Notes under the pieces: generated by a model | What the model was told of the DNA's origin: nothing | What the model saw: the letters and a program-made list of their open reading frames with translations, nothing else | Databases searched by the model: none | Program-made: the position numbers and the translations under genes | From: Vibrio rhodolitus | GTDB lineage: Bacteria > Pseudomonadota > Gammaproteobacteria > Enterobacterales > Vibrionaceae | Assembly (NCBI RefSeq): GCF_003350325.1 | Contig: NZ_QLYZ01000015.1 | Coordinates: 1-64,000 of the forward strand | DNA length: 64,000 nucleotides | Direction of reading: 5' to 3' | Shown: in pieces, positions 44,401 to 53,566 of the stretch | How positions within the stretch are numbered: position 1 is the stretch's first letter | How the letters are laid out: each line of letters begins with the position of its first letter

Positions 44401-45945
44401 ATGAAAAAGATAAACATTGTTTGGTTTAAACGTGACTTACGACTGAGTGATCACATGCCACTCGAAAATGCATTAGCGCAAGACTTACCTATTGTTCTTC
44501 TCTACATTTTTGAGCCAATGCTGTTAAAAGACGAGCACTATTCTGAACGCCATTGGCGCTTTATTTGGCAGTCTCTGCAAGACATCAATCTGAAACTCAA
44601 ACATCTAGATCAAGAAATAACGATATTAGGTGGAGAGACCGAAGCCTGTTTTGAAGCTATGCAAAACCTATATCAGATCAATGCCGTTTATTCCCATCAA
44701 GAGATCGGGCTCAACAAAACATTTCAGCGAGACAAAAATCTAGCAGTTTGGTTGAGTAACAAAGGTATCGCATGGCACCAATTCCCGCAGGGCGCAGTTA
44801 TTCGCGGTGCAACAAATCGTGATGGTTGGGACAAGCACTGGTACAAAGTGATGCGAGAGCCTATCGCGCCTATCACGTTTACCCATACCTCACTTCTAAC
44901 ACTCAATTCAGAAAGGCTGAAATGCCAATTTACTCCGCCAGATCCCTGGCTTACCAAAACCGGAGGCATGCAAACAGGTGGCAGCACTTTAGCTTGGCAA
45001 ACACTTGATGACTTTTTCTCACGACGAGGTAAAAACTACTATTGCAGCATATCGAGCCCAACGGCTTCACGCTCGGCATGTACTCGTCTCTCTCCGTACC
45101 TTGCGTGGGGCAATCTCTCTTTGCGCCAAGTTTACCAAGCCCTTCTTTCACATTGGAACGAGCCCGGATTTCGACGAAGTTTGATCGCACTATCAGCGAG
45201 GCTGCACTGGCATTGCCATTTTATCCAAAAATTTGAGTCTGAATGTGAGATGGAATTTCGTTGTGTCAACCGAGCCTATGACGCCTTACTGACACAAAAT
45301 TCGAGCAACAATATGACGCTTCTAGATGCCTGGAAAACGGGGAATACTGGCGTGCCTCTCGTTGATGCCTGCATGCGTTGTTTGATCCATACCGGGTACA
45401 TCAACTTTCGGATGCGAGCAATGTTGGTGAGCTTCCTCACGCATCACTTAAACATAGATTGGCGCTATGGCGTCACTCATCTCGCTCAGCTGTTTCTCGA
45501 CTTTGAACCTGGTATCCATTACCCCCAATTTCAAATGCAAGCAGGCGTTACCGGCACTAACACCATTCGAATTTACAATCCGACCAAACAAGCACAAGAA
45601 AAAGACCCAGATGGTGAGTTTATCCATAAATGGATCAATGAACTGGCATTAGTGCCACCACCGCTATTGTTCGAACCTTGGAAAATGACGCCAATGGAGA
45701 GTGCGATGTACCAACTGAGCAGTGATAGCTGCTATTTGTCGCCTATTATTGATGTGGATTTAGGAGCCAAACAAGCCCGCGAACGACTTTGGAGCTGGCG
45801 TAAACGCGACGATGTAAAAGCGGAAAGTGCGCGGATTCTTGCTCGCCATGTAAGTACAAAATCTTCGATTAATAATAAGGCTAAAAGCGGTAACTTGAGT
45901 AAAAGCAGCTCAAAAAAGCGCACCAGCCCAAAAGAGCCAATATAG
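44401..45945 (+). CDS. Cryptochrome/photolyase family flavoprotein
   Basis: The protein has the photolyase/cryptochrome fold. The N-terminal Rossmann-like antenna domain begins [23 protein letters not shown], and the helical FAD-binding domain spans about residues 200-480. FAD-domain segments include [20 protein letters not shown] near 225, [17 protein letters not shown] near 265, and [22 protein letters not shown] near 335 with the [19 protein letters not shown] motif near 400. 514 residues with a Ser/Lys-rich tail. GAGGGG precedes the ATG. It could be a CPD or (6-4) repair enzyme or a blue-light receptor. I cannot assign the subclass from sequence alone, so no gene name is given. Confidence 0.88.
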   Translation: MKKINIVWFKRDLRLSDHMPLENALAQDLPIVLLYIFEPMLLKDEHYSERHWRFIWQSLQDINLKLKHLDQEITILGGETEACFEAMQNLYQINAVYSHQEIGLNKTFQRDKNLAVWLSNKGIAWHQFPQGAVIRGATNRDGWDKHWYKVMREPIAPITFTHTSLLTLNSERLKCQFTPPDPWLTKTGGMQTGGSTLAWQTLDDFFSRRGKNYYCSISSPTASRSACTRLSPYLAWGNLSLRQVYQALLSHWNEPGFRRSLIALSARLHWHCHFIQKFESECEMEFRCVNRAYDALLTQNSSNNMTLLDAWKTGNTGVPLVDACMRCLIHTGYINFRMRAMLVSFLTHHLNIDWRYGVTHLAQLFLDFEPGIHYPQFQMQAGVTGTNTIRIYNPTKQAQEKDPDGEFIHKWINELALVPPPLLFEPWKMTPMESAMYQLSSDSCYLSPIIDVDLGAKQARERLWSWRKRDDVKAESARILARHVSTKSSINNKAKSGNLSKSSSKKRTSPKEPI

Positions 45946-45974
45946 TTAAAGAGTGTAAATAATTTACCGAAGAA

Positions 45975-45987
45975 GTAACCAGGTTAC
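45975..45987. promoter_or_regulatory. GTAACC-A-GGTTAC palindrome upstream of mdaB
   Basis: A perfect 13-base interrupted palindrome about 100 bases upstream of the quinone reductase gene. It shares the GTAACC/GGTTAC half-sites with the second site at 46015-46028 and with the hxlR upstream region. Confidence 0.5.
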
Positions 45988-46014
45988 CAAAAGTTAACTA
46001 ATTGAAATTGAATT

Positions 46015-46028
46015 CTAGGTAACCATAA
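46015..46028. promoter_or_regulatory. HxlR-type operator-like site upstream of mdaB
   Basis: CTAGGTAACCATAA; its reverse complement TTATGGTTACCTAG nearly repeats TTATGGTAACCTTG at 49344-49357 before the HxlR gene. It lies about 60 bases upstream of the mdaB start. Confidence 0.55.
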
Positions 46029-46086
46029 TAAACCACAAGAGGGCAAACATTGCTATCACACCTATAAAATGAGAAGGGCTACATCC

Positions 46087-46671
46087 ATGAGTAATATTCT
46101 TATCATCAATGCACATGAACCATCACCATTTTCACAAGGCAAGCTTAACGCCGCATTGGTAGAAAAAGCTCGCCAACAACTGAGTGACAAAGGTCATCAA
46201 GTGCGCGTTGTTACCATGCAAGACGACATTATCGTTGATGAGCAATTAGAACACTTTGAATGGGCTGATCGAATCATCCTTCAATCTCCTGTTAACTGGA
46301 TGACGATTCCATGGTCCTTTAAGAAATATATGGACGACGTATTCACTGGGGGAATGGGGGGTACTTTGTGTAACTTTGATGGTCGCTCTGCCGATGAACC
46401 AAAGAAAAACTATGGCACCGGAGGAGCACGTACTAATACTAAGTACATGCTTTCATTTACATTCAATGCACCAGAGGAATCATTCAATGATGAGAATGAG
46501 TACCTATTCGAAGGTCGTAGCGTAGATGACTTAATGTTCCATATGCATGCTAACTTCCGCTTCTTCGGTATGTCAGCATTACCAACTTTCGCTTGTTACG
46601 ATGTGATGAAAAATGCCGATATCGACAACGATTTCAAACGTTTTGCAGCGCATCTTGATGAAAACTTCTAG
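46087..46671 (+). CDS. mdaB: NAD(P)H quinone reductase (MdaB-like)
   Basis: Flavodoxin-fold NAD(P)H dehydrogenase that reduces quinones by two electrons and protects against redox-cycling compounds. Family motifs: MSNILIINAHEPSPFSQGKLNAAL at the start and the FMN-binding QSPVNWMTIPWSFKKYMDDVF near residue 71, followed by the GGARTNTKYMLSFTFNAP segment near 116. 194 residues, matching MdaB. The ATG at 46087 is preferred over one at 46069. An operator-like sequence in the promoter is shared with the hxlR gene 3 kb away, suggesting redox-dependent control. Confidence 0.9.
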   Translation: MSNILIINAHEPSPFSQGKLNAALVEKARQQLSDKGHQVRVVTMQDDIIVDEQLEHFEWADRIILQSPVNWMTIPWSFKKYMDDVFTGGMGGTLCNFDGRSADEPKKNYGTGGARTNTKYMLSFTFNAPEESFNDENEYLFEGRSVDDLMFHMHANFRFFGMSALPTFACYDVMKNADIDNDFKRFAAHLDENF

Positions 46672-46853
46672 TCTATAACTTGCTCCAACTGAGACGTTCA
46701 CTTGGCACGTCCGAGTGAACGTCCCATGAAAACTCATCCACATCGTGCACGATTTATTGCCGCAACACAGCAATTGATCGCTATTTTACTTGCATCGCGC
46801 AAACCGAACCGCAAAATAGAATCATCAAATCCCAGCCAGACTAGATAGACCAC

Positions 46854-47558
46854 TTGAGTAAAGAGCCAAAAAGAATCCAATCGGTTGAGCGAAGTTTTAT
46901 CATTCTAGAAACACTCTCTTTAAGCGATGCTCCGCTTTCTTTGCAAACTATAAGCGAGTCAGTGCAACTTAATAAGACGACTGTGCATGGTCTATTAGCA
47001 ACCATGTGCTCACTTGGTTATGTGACCAACAGTAAGCAAGGTTACGCATTGGGACTGCGCTTTCGCGAACTCTCTAAGCCTTTGGAGCAAAAAGACGAAG
47101 TTATTCGCCGCCACTTTTCATCGTTGCTTAAGAACATGGCGCAATTAACCAATAATACCGCGTACTTAGCCATTAAGAGTGGTCAGCAAGAGTATCTATA
47201 CATCGATGCCATTGAAAAAGATAACCCTCTCACCATACGCAGTCCGAGGGGAAAGCGCGAAGGCTTGGCAACGTCAGCGATTGGTAAAGTATTTTTAGCC
47301 TTTGATAAAGCGCTGCAGCGCCAATTCAGATTGCAAAACGCATTCCCTCAATCGCTCAACGATGAACTCCAAGAAGTCATTCGCCTCGGTTTCGCCCTAG
47401 ATTTAGAACAAGCTGAGCCAAACCTGCACTGCCTTGCTTTTCCGCTCTATCTGTCCGGTGAGCTCGTCGCGGTGGCTGGCGTGAGCGGCGCCGCGACAGA
47501 GCTGACACAACCACGCTTAGTTCATTTTGCTCAGACCTTTCTCAAGCGACAAGCCTAA
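46854..47558 (+). CDS. IclR-family transcription regulator
   Basis: Regulator with an N-terminal winged helix (SVERSFIILETLSLSDAPLSLQTISESVQLNKTTVHGLLATM, residues 9-50) and an IclR effector domain (about 80-230, with RSPRGKREGLATSAIGKVFLAF and CLAFPLYLSGELVAVAGVSG). 234 residues. The start is a TTG at 46854 with no clear ribosome binding site; the first in-frame ATG would remove the DNA-binding domain. The ligand and targets are not evident from the neighbours (a quinone reductase upstream and an SDR downstream). Confidence 0.85.
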   Translation: MSKEPKRIQSVERSFIILETLSLSDAPLSLQTISESVQLNKTTVHGLLATMCSLGYVTNSKQGYALGLRFRELSKPLEQKDEVIRRHFSSLLKNMAQLTNNTAYLAIKSGQQEYLYIDAIEKDNPLTIRSPRGKREGLATSAIGKVFLAFDKALQRQFRLQNAFPQSLNDELQEVIRLGFALDLEQAEPNLHCLAFPLYLSGELVAVAGVSGAATELTQPRLVHFAQTFLKRQA

Positions 47559-47731
47559 GTCAAATTCAACAATCACCGACTAGAGGTTCGACAATGTCGA
47601 ATCTCTACACTTTTATCCTCAGATTTCAGCATTGCAAAAGAAAGCAACCCTAAAATCCATTTTGGCTTCTGCCAGCACGATGATGATCTGCAAACGGAGC
47701 CGCTGTATATCGTTGAAACTAAGGAATTGTC

Positions 47732-48424
47732 ATGTCTACTGTACTCATCACCGGAGCAAACCGTGGTCTTGGTTTGGAGTTTGTTCGTCAATATGCCGAA
47801 AAAGGTTGGCACGTATTGGCAGCTTGTCGTTCACCTGAGCAAGCCGACAAGCTCAACCAGTTAATCGCAGAAAACCAGCAAATCAAGTCACTTAAGTTGG
47901 ATGTTGCCGTTGAATCGGATATCAACGGACTTACCGAACAACTGCAGGGGCAACCTATTGATCACCTTGTACTGAATGCTGGTGTTTTGGGCGAAGATTG
48001 TGCAAAGCTTGGTGAAATGACCCAAGCAAAATGGCTGGAAGTATTAACCATAAACACAGTAGCGCCAGCTCTACTGATTCAAGCGCTGCAAAATAATGTT
48101 GCCGCTAGCGAATACAAAACCATCATCGGCATTTCAACTCGCGTCGCGAGTTTAGGTGACAATAGCTCTGGCAATATGTATAGCTACCGCACCTCCAAAG
48201 TTGCGCTTAACCAAATCCTTGTTTCTGCAGCGCAAAACCTACGTGATAAACAAGTCAAAACTCTTGCGATTCATCCAGGTTGGGTTCAAACAGACATGGG
48301 TGGAGAGAACGCTCTGTATACGCCTCAAGAGAGTGTCGCGGGTATCATCGAAGTAGCAGAGAGCCTCACGCTTGAACAATCTGGCAGCTTCCGCGTATTT
48401 GATGGCTCTACTGTTGAGTGGTAA
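47732..48424 (+). CDS. Short-chain dehydrogenase/reductase
   Basis: Classical-type SDR. The nucleotide-binding motif TGANRGLGLEF (residues 7-17), the NAG motif in LVLNAGVLG near 85, and the YxxxK active site in SYRTSKVAL near 153 are visible, with the catalytic serine in GISTRVASLG. The C-rossmann sequence resembles carbonyl reductase-like SDRs (HPGWVQTDMGG). 230 residues. AAGGAATT precedes the ATG. Substrate is unknown. It ends at a strong terminator. Confidence 0.9.
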   Translation: MSTVLITGANRGLGLEFVRQYAEKGWHVLAACRSPEQADKLNQLIAENQQIKSLKLDVAVESDINGLTEQLQGQPIDHLVLNAGVLGEDCAKLGEMTQAKWLEVLTINTVAPALLIQALQNNVAASEYKTIIGISTRVASLGDNSSGNMYSYRTSKVALNQILVSAAQNLRDKQVKTLAIHPGWVQTDMGGENALYTPQESVAGIIEVAESLTLEQSGSFRVFDGSTVEW

Positions 48425-48470
48425 CAAACCACCTCGCCTCAAGTATCGCCCCACACAAACAATAAATGCG

Positions 48471-48501
48471 ACAAAGCAGCCCAAATGGCTGCTTTGTTTG
48501 C
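48471..48501 (+). terminator. Terminator after SDR gene
   Basis: ACAAAGCAGCC (48471-48481) and GGCTGCTTTGT (48487-48497) form a perfect 11-base stem around CAAAT, followed by TTG. Confidence 0.75.
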
Positions 48502-48561
48502 GATCGCTAAACTTTGCGAGCACTTTCTAAAACTCATAAGTCATAGATAAGTGAACTTACG

Positions 48562-49122
48562 CTACCATTTCACAATGCCCAGCGTAACCTTCACGCCACC
48601 GACTAAGGTTGAACCGCCATAATCTTTAGCTAATCGAAGTAATGTGTCGTGAAAACCAAGGTTTGGAAAGGCTTGCTCGACTTGCTGAATGATCTCTTTG
48701 CTCACGCCTTTACGCACCGCACCTTTGGTTGCATCAATCCAATCGGCTTTTCGACACGCTTCAATCACTTTTTGATGCGGACCTTTATAAGGTGAAATTT
48801 TATGATGCCAATGGATAGCGCCGCGCAAGGCGTCTGGGTCAAGCCCCCAATCATGTTCTGCATTATCCGATAGAGCCACTAACTCTGAAGGCTCGAGATA
48901 AGCGAGTTCGTGATCAGTCCACAGACCAATATCATGATAAACAAAAGCGGTTTCAACTAACTGCTCATATTGCTCATCGTTGCCGAGAAAATGCATCGCA
49001 TAAGTGATCGTTCGGTAAACGTGATTACGGTAACCCGGATAATCATCACCGATAATGTCTTTATATTTGGCGAACAATAGTTCGACGCGTGGTCTTTCTA
49101 ATTTGATCTCTATCTGCGACAT
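48562..49122 (-). CDS. HD-domain phosphohydrolase-like protein
   Basis: Small metal-dependent HD-domain protein. The ligand set is visible: His in GYRNHVYRT near residue 34, the HD pair in YHDIGLWTDH near 63, His residues in AIHWHHKISPYKG near 106, and Asp in CRKADWIDATKG near 128. 186 residues, no other domains. The nucleotide or phosphate substrate cannot be inferred. AAGGAAC precedes the ATG. It converges on the SDR gene and has no obvious functional partner nearby. Confidence 0.85.
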   Translation of the reverse strand: MSQIEIKLERPRVELLFAKYKDIIGDDYPGYRNHVYRTITYAMHFLGNDEQYEQLVETAFVYHDIGLWTDHELAYLEPSELVALSDNAEHDWGLDPDALRGAIHWHHKISPYKGPHQKVIEACRKADWIDATKGAVRKGVSKEIIQQVEQAFPNLGFHDTLLRLAKDYGGSTLVGGVKVTLGIVKW

Positions 49123-49343
49123 TGCTTGTTCCTTATTGCCACTGTATAGCTATTTTTACTTCCAAACCGTAATTAAAGATAGCATCTCGCCTCTGTTTTT
49201 ATTGCTAGTTAACTCTAATAGTGACTGTTTTCGGTTTCAATCGTTTGGGTGATTACACACCATGGGCAAACAATATTGTGCACAAAGCCCAGCTTTATCT
49301 TTGCTCTGAACATTGGAGCCTAAGTTTTGAGTAGTAGGTATAT

Positions 49344-49357
49344 TATGGTAACCTTGA
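49344..49357. promoter_or_regulatory. Operator-like site upstream of hxlR
   Basis: TTATGGTAACCTTG is shared, in reverse orientation, with the mdaB promoter (46015-46028). It lies about 50 bases before the HxlR start, suited to autoregulation. Confidence 0.55.
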
Positions 49358-49402
49358 AAAGATATTCAACCAGTCTACTTTAAGTTACCTAGAGGGTTTA
49401 CG

Positions 49403-49759
49403 GTGAAAAGCAGTATTAGTATTGATAGCAAAGGTCGTAAATCTGTTGCCAATGTTTGCACTGAACCTTGCGCAATAGAAAAAGGCATGCGCCTTATTGG
49501 TGGCAAATGGAAAGGCTCGCTCATTTATCATCTCAAAGATGGACCGGTTCGATTTAATGATCTAACGCGAATGCTTGGTGGCGCGAGTAAAAAGATGGTG
49601 GATCAACGCCTAAAAGAACTTGAAGCCGAAGGAATGGTGATGCGTAAAGTGATAAGCGATCGTCCTATCGCTGTGAGTTATGAACTGACTGAGTTTGGAC
49701 GCACAGCCCTCAATATCTTAGATGATCTGCGCGTATGGTCTGAAAGCCATCAACTTTAA
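49403..49759 (+). CDS. HxlR-family regulator
   Basis: Small winged-helix regulator of the HxlR/MarR-like family. The family pattern CAIEKGMRLIGGKWKGSLIYHL is at residues 23-44, with two cysteines (C19 and C23, VCTEPC) near the start where redox-sensing HxlR members such as YodB carry a cysteine. The recognition helix region is MLGGASKKMVDQRLKELEAEGMV, followed by the beta-wing. 118 residues. GTG start at 49403. The upstream site matches the mdaB promoter, so redox control of mdaB is a reasonable hypothesis. Confidence 0.9.
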   Translation: MKSSISIDSKGRKSVANVCTEPCAIEKGMRLIGGKWKGSLIYHLKDGPVRFNDLTRMLGGASKKMVDQRLKELEAEGMVMRKVISDRPIAVSYELTEFGRTALNILDDLRVWSESHQL

Positions 49760-49974
49760 CTTCCATATTAGGGCGGTTAGTTAATCTCGAAATGAAATAG
49801 TCTCAAGAGAAAATAGTTCCGAGAGAAAAGCCGCTCTCGGGAAAGGTTTTTCAACGTCGAAATCGCGTAATAAAACCCCACCTGTCGCAAAAAACCGCAA
49901 CTCTGACATTTAGTAGACAAATTGTTTGTTGTCTTTCTTATCAATCAGGATTAAATTTCGATCCTCTTATCATT

Positions 49975-51099
49975 TTGAACATACCGTCCGTGCTGCGTTT
50001 TCGTCCACAACTCGATTATCCGTTGCTTGCCGCGATCGTCTTTCTGATCGCCGCAGGTAGCATTAGCGTTTGGAGCGCTAGTGGCTTTAGTGAGCCCATT
50101 TTACAACGCCATCTTGCCCGTGCAGTCATAGCTATTGGTGCTTTGGTGATCCTCTCAGCAGTCCCTGCTAAAAAGCTGTGTGACATAGCCCCGCCTCTAT
50201 TCGCGCTGGCAGTGACGCTTTTGCTTGCGGTGGTTATTGCCGGTGATGCGACCAACGGTTCAAAACGCTGGCTAGCATTAGGACCGATACGCTTCCAACC
50301 ATCTGAACTGGTTAAAGTCGCTGTACCTATGATGACGGCATGGATGGTGGCAAAAGATCCCGGTGCGCCGACATTTACCAAGATTCTGAGCTGCCTAGCA
50401 TTAACGGCTATTCCTGCTGGTCTTATTGTCGTGCAGCCTGACTTAGACGGGGCAATATTTACCGTTATCTACTCGCTGTTTGTGCTCTTCCTTGGTGGCA
50501 TGAGTTGGAAAATCATCGGTACCGTTATCGGTATCGTGGCTACTGCCGTACCGATGTTGTGGATGTTCTTTATGGAAGAATACCAAAAGATGCGCGTTAC
50601 CCAGTTCCTCAACCCGGAATCAGACCCTCTCGGCGCTGGTTATCAAATTATTCAGTCTTTGGTGGCAATTGGCTCAGGCGGGATTCGTGGCAAAGGCTAT
50701 ATGATGGCAACACAAGGGCAACTGGGCTTTATTCCTGAAAGTCATACTGACTTTATCTTCTCTACATTTGCGGAAGAATGGGGCTATATGGGCAGTGTGG
50801 TCTTGGTTGCGACCTACTTGTTTATTGCAGCGCGTACATTGTGGCTTGCGAGCCAAAGTGACTCAGCATACTCACGTCTCGTGATTGGCGCCTTATCACT
50901 AAGCTTTATGCTCTATGCGTTTATTAACATGGGTATGGTAAGTGGCTTATTGCCAGTGATGGGGAGCCCGCTGCCATTTATAAGCTACGGCGGTACCGCG
51001 ATGATCACCCAAGGCGCTTGCTTCGGTATCATCATGGCGCTCGCACCAAGAAGACGCAAAGCCGGCACTCCATTCTCTGCTATGGGGCATGCGCACTAA
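49975..51099 (+). CDS. RodA-like SEDS glycosyltransferase (orphan copy)
   Basis: Multi-spanning inner membrane protein of the SEDS family, which polymerises peptidoglycan during cell elongation. About ten hydrophobic segments are present. Family landmarks are LDYPLLAAIVFLIAAGSISVWSASG at the start, the RWLALGPIRFQPSELVK loop near residue 102, the catalytic Asp loop GQLGFIPESHTDFIFSTFAEEWG near 244 and the C-terminal GSPLPFISYGGTAMIT near 340. 374 residues. The start is uncertain (TTG at 49975 or GTG at 49990). Unlike the usual mrdB, it is not next to a PBP2 gene (mrdA), so it looks like a second copy. Confidence 0.88.
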   Translation: MNIPSVLRFRPQLDYPLLAAIVFLIAAGSISVWSASGFSEPILQRHLARAVIAIGALVILSAVPAKKLCDIAPPLFALAVTLLLAVVIAGDATNGSKRWLALGPIRFQPSELVKVAVPMMTAWMVAKDPGAPTFTKILSCLALTAIPAGLIVVQPDLDGAIFTVIYSLFVLFLGGMSWKIIGTVIGIVATAVPMLWMFFMEEYQKMRVTQFLNPESDPLGAGYQIIQSLVAIGSGGIRGKGYMMATQGQLGFIPESHTDFIFSTFAEEWGYMGSVVLVATYLFIAARTLWLASQSDSAYSRLVIGALSLSFMLYAFINMGMVSGLLPVMGSPLPFISYGGTAMITQGACFGIIMALAPRRRKAGTPFSAMGHAH

Positions 51100-51120
51100 C
51101 CCTTTGAGCCCAATAAAAGT

Positions 51121-51158
51121 AAAAACCGAGAGACAGAGATTCTGCTTCTCGGTTTTTT
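51121..51158. terminator. Terminator between rodA-like and peroxiredoxin genes
   Basis: AAAAACCGAGA and TCTCGGTTTTT form the outer stem, with an inner CAGA-GAT-TCTG stem. T-runs occur on both strands, so it probably serves both convergent genes. Confidence 0.85.
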
Positions 51159-51174
51159 ATGTCAACTAATGAGC

Positions 51175-51714
51175 TCAGTAATCTAACGTTCCACGAATTG
51201 GATAGTGATTGTTGGGATCTCGAATCCAAGCCAAACCACGAGTCAGCGCACCTAACTCAGGTCGAACAAACGGATTGTTAGAAATATCGACTACATGTAA
51301 ATCACCATGCTCGTTGACGATAAATAGTCCTGGCTCGGCAAAATTATGATCTGTCTCTTGCTCTGAGCGAGGAATAGAAATGTACATACCCAGCAATTGC
51401 ATTTGGGATTGAGTCAAACCAAACGCGATTGGGAACGAAATGTCTAGCTTCTCAAGGTGCTCGGTCAATTGCTGTTTGGAATCCGCGCTCACCGCAATAA
51501 TGCCCACACCTGCGTCAGCAAACGCTTGTTTGTAACTTTCTAGTTCATTGAGATATTTAGTACACAGTGGGCAGTGTTTTCCACGATATACGAATACCGC
51601 TTGCCAAGTCATACCCTCTTGCGGTTTAGCCAGTTCAACAGTGCTGTTATCTAACAAAGTGGCGCTAATATTTGGAAACGCGTCGCCAGCTTTTAACTTT
51701 ACTGAATGTGCCAT
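51175..51714 (-). CDS. AhpC/TSA-family peroxiredoxin-like protein
   Basis: Thioredoxin-fold peroxiredoxin-like protein. It begins AHSVKLKAGDAFPNISATL and has the FVYRGKHCPLCTKYLNELESY segment near residue 45, where the peroxidatic cysteine belongs to a CxxC pair. A GIIAVSADSKQQLTEHLEKL segment follows. 179 residues from the ATG at 51714, which has AGGAGAG before it; the reading frame opens further upstream but gives a non-homologous extension. It probably reduces peroxides, in line with the neighbouring detoxification genes. Confidence 0.88.
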   Translation of the reverse strand: MAHSVKLKAGDAFPNISATLLDNSTVELAKPQEGMTWQAVFVYRGKHCPLCTKYLNELESYKQAFADAGVGIIAVSADSKQQLTEHLEKLDISFPIAFGLTQSQMQLLGMYISIPRSEQETDHNFAEPGLFIVNEHGDLHVVDISNNPFVRPELGALTRGLAWIRDPNNHYPIRGTLDY

Positions 51715-51971
51715 TACATCTCTCCTGATTAGACATTTTAACGAAGCATCACTCAAGTTAAGCACAAAGCGAAACAAAAACAAGCAGTCACCAAATAGTG
51801 ACCTAAGCCTTTGAGTACAAACTCTCTTTTTAGTTATCCATAACAAAACATTATAAAAACAATAATTTTTGATAATTTTTATTTGGTCGCTAATCGCCCT
51901 ATTCTAAGCCCAGATTCAATTTCCTGCGCTAGCCGTTAAAGGCTAGGCAAAAAGAAAATAACGGGGGCAAG

Positions 51972-52358
51972 ATGAAATTTCTTCACACTATGATCCGAGT
52001 AGCAGACCTAGATAAATCTATCGAGTTCTACACTAAGGTGCTCGGTATGAGCGTACTGGACCGTTTTGAGAACCCTGAATACCGCTACACGCTTGTATTT
52101 GTTGGTGATCCAGAACAACTAGATGGCGCCGCCATCGAACTGACCCACAACTGGGATACCGACAGCTATGAGCTAGGTAACGCATTTGGTCATTTAGCGT
52201 TAGGCAGTGAAGACATTTATGCCGCTTGCGACAAAATCAAAGCTCTTGGTGGCAATGTCACCCGTGAACCAGGTCCAATGAAAGGCGGCAGCACGCATAT
52301 CGCTTTTGTTAAAGACCCAGATGGTTACCAAATCGAACTTATTCAAACCAGCAAGTAA
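51972..52358 (+). CDS. gloA: Lactoylglutathione lyase (glyoxalase I)
   Basis: Converts the methylglyoxal-glutathione adduct to S-lactoylglutathione. The VOC fold is seen as two repeats, [20 protein letters not shown] (residues 7-26) and [23 protein letters not shown] (72-94). The metal ligands are His6, Glu57 (AAIELTH), His74 and Glu122 (IELIQ). 128 residues. It is 12 bases from nemA, so the two are cotranscribed, as in E. coli nemA-gloA, though order and neighbours differ. Confidence 0.93.
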   Translation: MKFLHTMIRVADLDKSIEFYTKVLGMSVLDRFENPEYRYTLVFVGDPEQLDGAAIELTHNWDTDSYELGNAFGHLALGSEDIYAACDKIKALGGNVTREPGPMKGGSTHIAFVKDPDGYQIELIQTSK

Positions 52359-52370
52359 GAGGTATTGTCG

Positions 52371-53471
52371 ATGCAAAACGCAATGTTTAACACTATTCAA
52401 CTTGGTGAACTTACTCTCGCTAACCGTATTGTTATGCCACCAATGACCCGCTCACGTGCCAGTCAGCCTGGTAACGTCGCAAACCAAATGATGGCAGACT
52501 ACTATGCACAACGCGCAAGCGCTGGTTTGATTGTCGCGGAAGGCACCCAAATCTCAGCAATGGGTCAAGGTTATGCTTGGACTCCAGGTATCTACAGCCA
52601 AGAGCAGATTGCTGGCTGGAAGTTAGTCACTGACGCTGTGCATGCCAAAGGCGGCGCAATCTTCGCTCAACTTTGGCACGTAGGTCGCGTGACTCACCCT
52701 GACAATATCGGTGGTATGCAGCCAATTTCGTCTTCAGCGCTAAAAGCAGAAAACGTAAAAGTCTTTATCGACAACGGCACAGATGAACCAGGTTTTGTGG
52801 ATGTGGTTGAACCACGTGAGATGACCAAAGAAGACATCAAGCAAGTGGTGGCGGAATACCGCCAAGCTGCTCTGAATGCGATTGAAGCGGGATTTGATGG
52901 CATCGAGTTACACGCAGCAAACGGCTATCTAATCAACCAATTTATTGATTCTGAAGCGAACAACCGCACTGACGAATACGGTGGCAGCATTGAAAACCGC
53001 TTACGCTTACTAGGCGAAGTGGTAGAAGCAATGACTGATGCGATCGGCGCAAACCGAGTTGGTGTTCGTCTTGCACCATTTACTTCGCTTAACGGCACTG
53101 TCGATAAAACGCCAGTTGAAACCTATACAGCAGCAGCAGCGCTACTTAACAAGCTTAACGTGGTTTACATGCACATTGCTGAAGTGGATTGGGACGACGC
53201 ACCTGATACCCCTGCGGAATTTAAACGCGCAGTACGTGACGCTTACCAAGGTGTCATCATCTATGCCGGTCGCTATGACACAGAGAAAGCGGCGAAAGCA
53301 CTAGAAGATGGTTTAACGGATATGATCGGTTTCGGTCGTCCGTTTATCGCCAACCCAGATCTGCCAAAACGAATTCAAAATGGCTACCCATTAGCAGCGC
53401 ACGATCCTGCAACGCTATTTGGTGGCAATGAAAAAGGTCTGCTTGATTACCCAGAATATCAAGCGGGTTAA
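52371..53471 (+). CDS. nemA: N-ethylmaleimide reductase-type Old Yellow Enzyme
   Basis: FMN-dependent ene-reductase that reduces electrophiles such as N-ethylmaleimide and other unsaturated compounds. The OYE signature is clear: LANRIVMPPMTRSRA near residue 18, the LWHVGR segment near 102, HAANGYLINQFID near 182 and NNRTDEYGGSIENRLR near 199. 366 residues from the ATG at 52371 (AGAGG upstream; a TTG two codons earlier is less likely). It follows gloA and ends at a terminator. No nemR repressor gene is adjacent. Confidence 0.93.
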   Translation: MQNAMFNTIQLGELTLANRIVMPPMTRSRASQPGNVANQMMADYYAQRASAGLIVAEGTQISAMGQGYAWTPGIYSQEQIAGWKLVTDAVHAKGGAIFAQLWHVGRVTHPDNIGGMQPISSSALKAENVKVFIDNGTDEPGFVDVVEPREMTKEDIKQVVAEYRQAALNAIEAGFDGIELHAANGYLINQFIDSEANNRTDEYGGSIENRLRLLGEVVEAMTDAIGANRVGVRLAPFTSLNGTVDKTPVETYTAAAALLNKLNVVYMHIAEVDWDDAPDTPAEFKRAVRDAYQGVIIYAGRYDTEKAAKALEDGLTDMIGFGRPFIANPDLPKRIQNGYPLAAHDPATLFGGNEKGLLDYPEYQAG

Positions 53472-53530
53472 CCCCATTGGCTCGGGTGGCTAAAGCTTAG
53501 GCGCTACCATCCAAGCTCAATAACTCAAGA

Positions 53531-53566
53531 GGCTAACACTTCCCCCAGTGTTAGCCTTTTGTTTTT
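53531..53566 (+). terminator. Terminator after nemA
   Basis: GGCTAACACT and AGTGTTAGCC form a perfect 10-base stem around TCCCCC, followed by TTTTGTTTTT. Confidence 0.9.
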
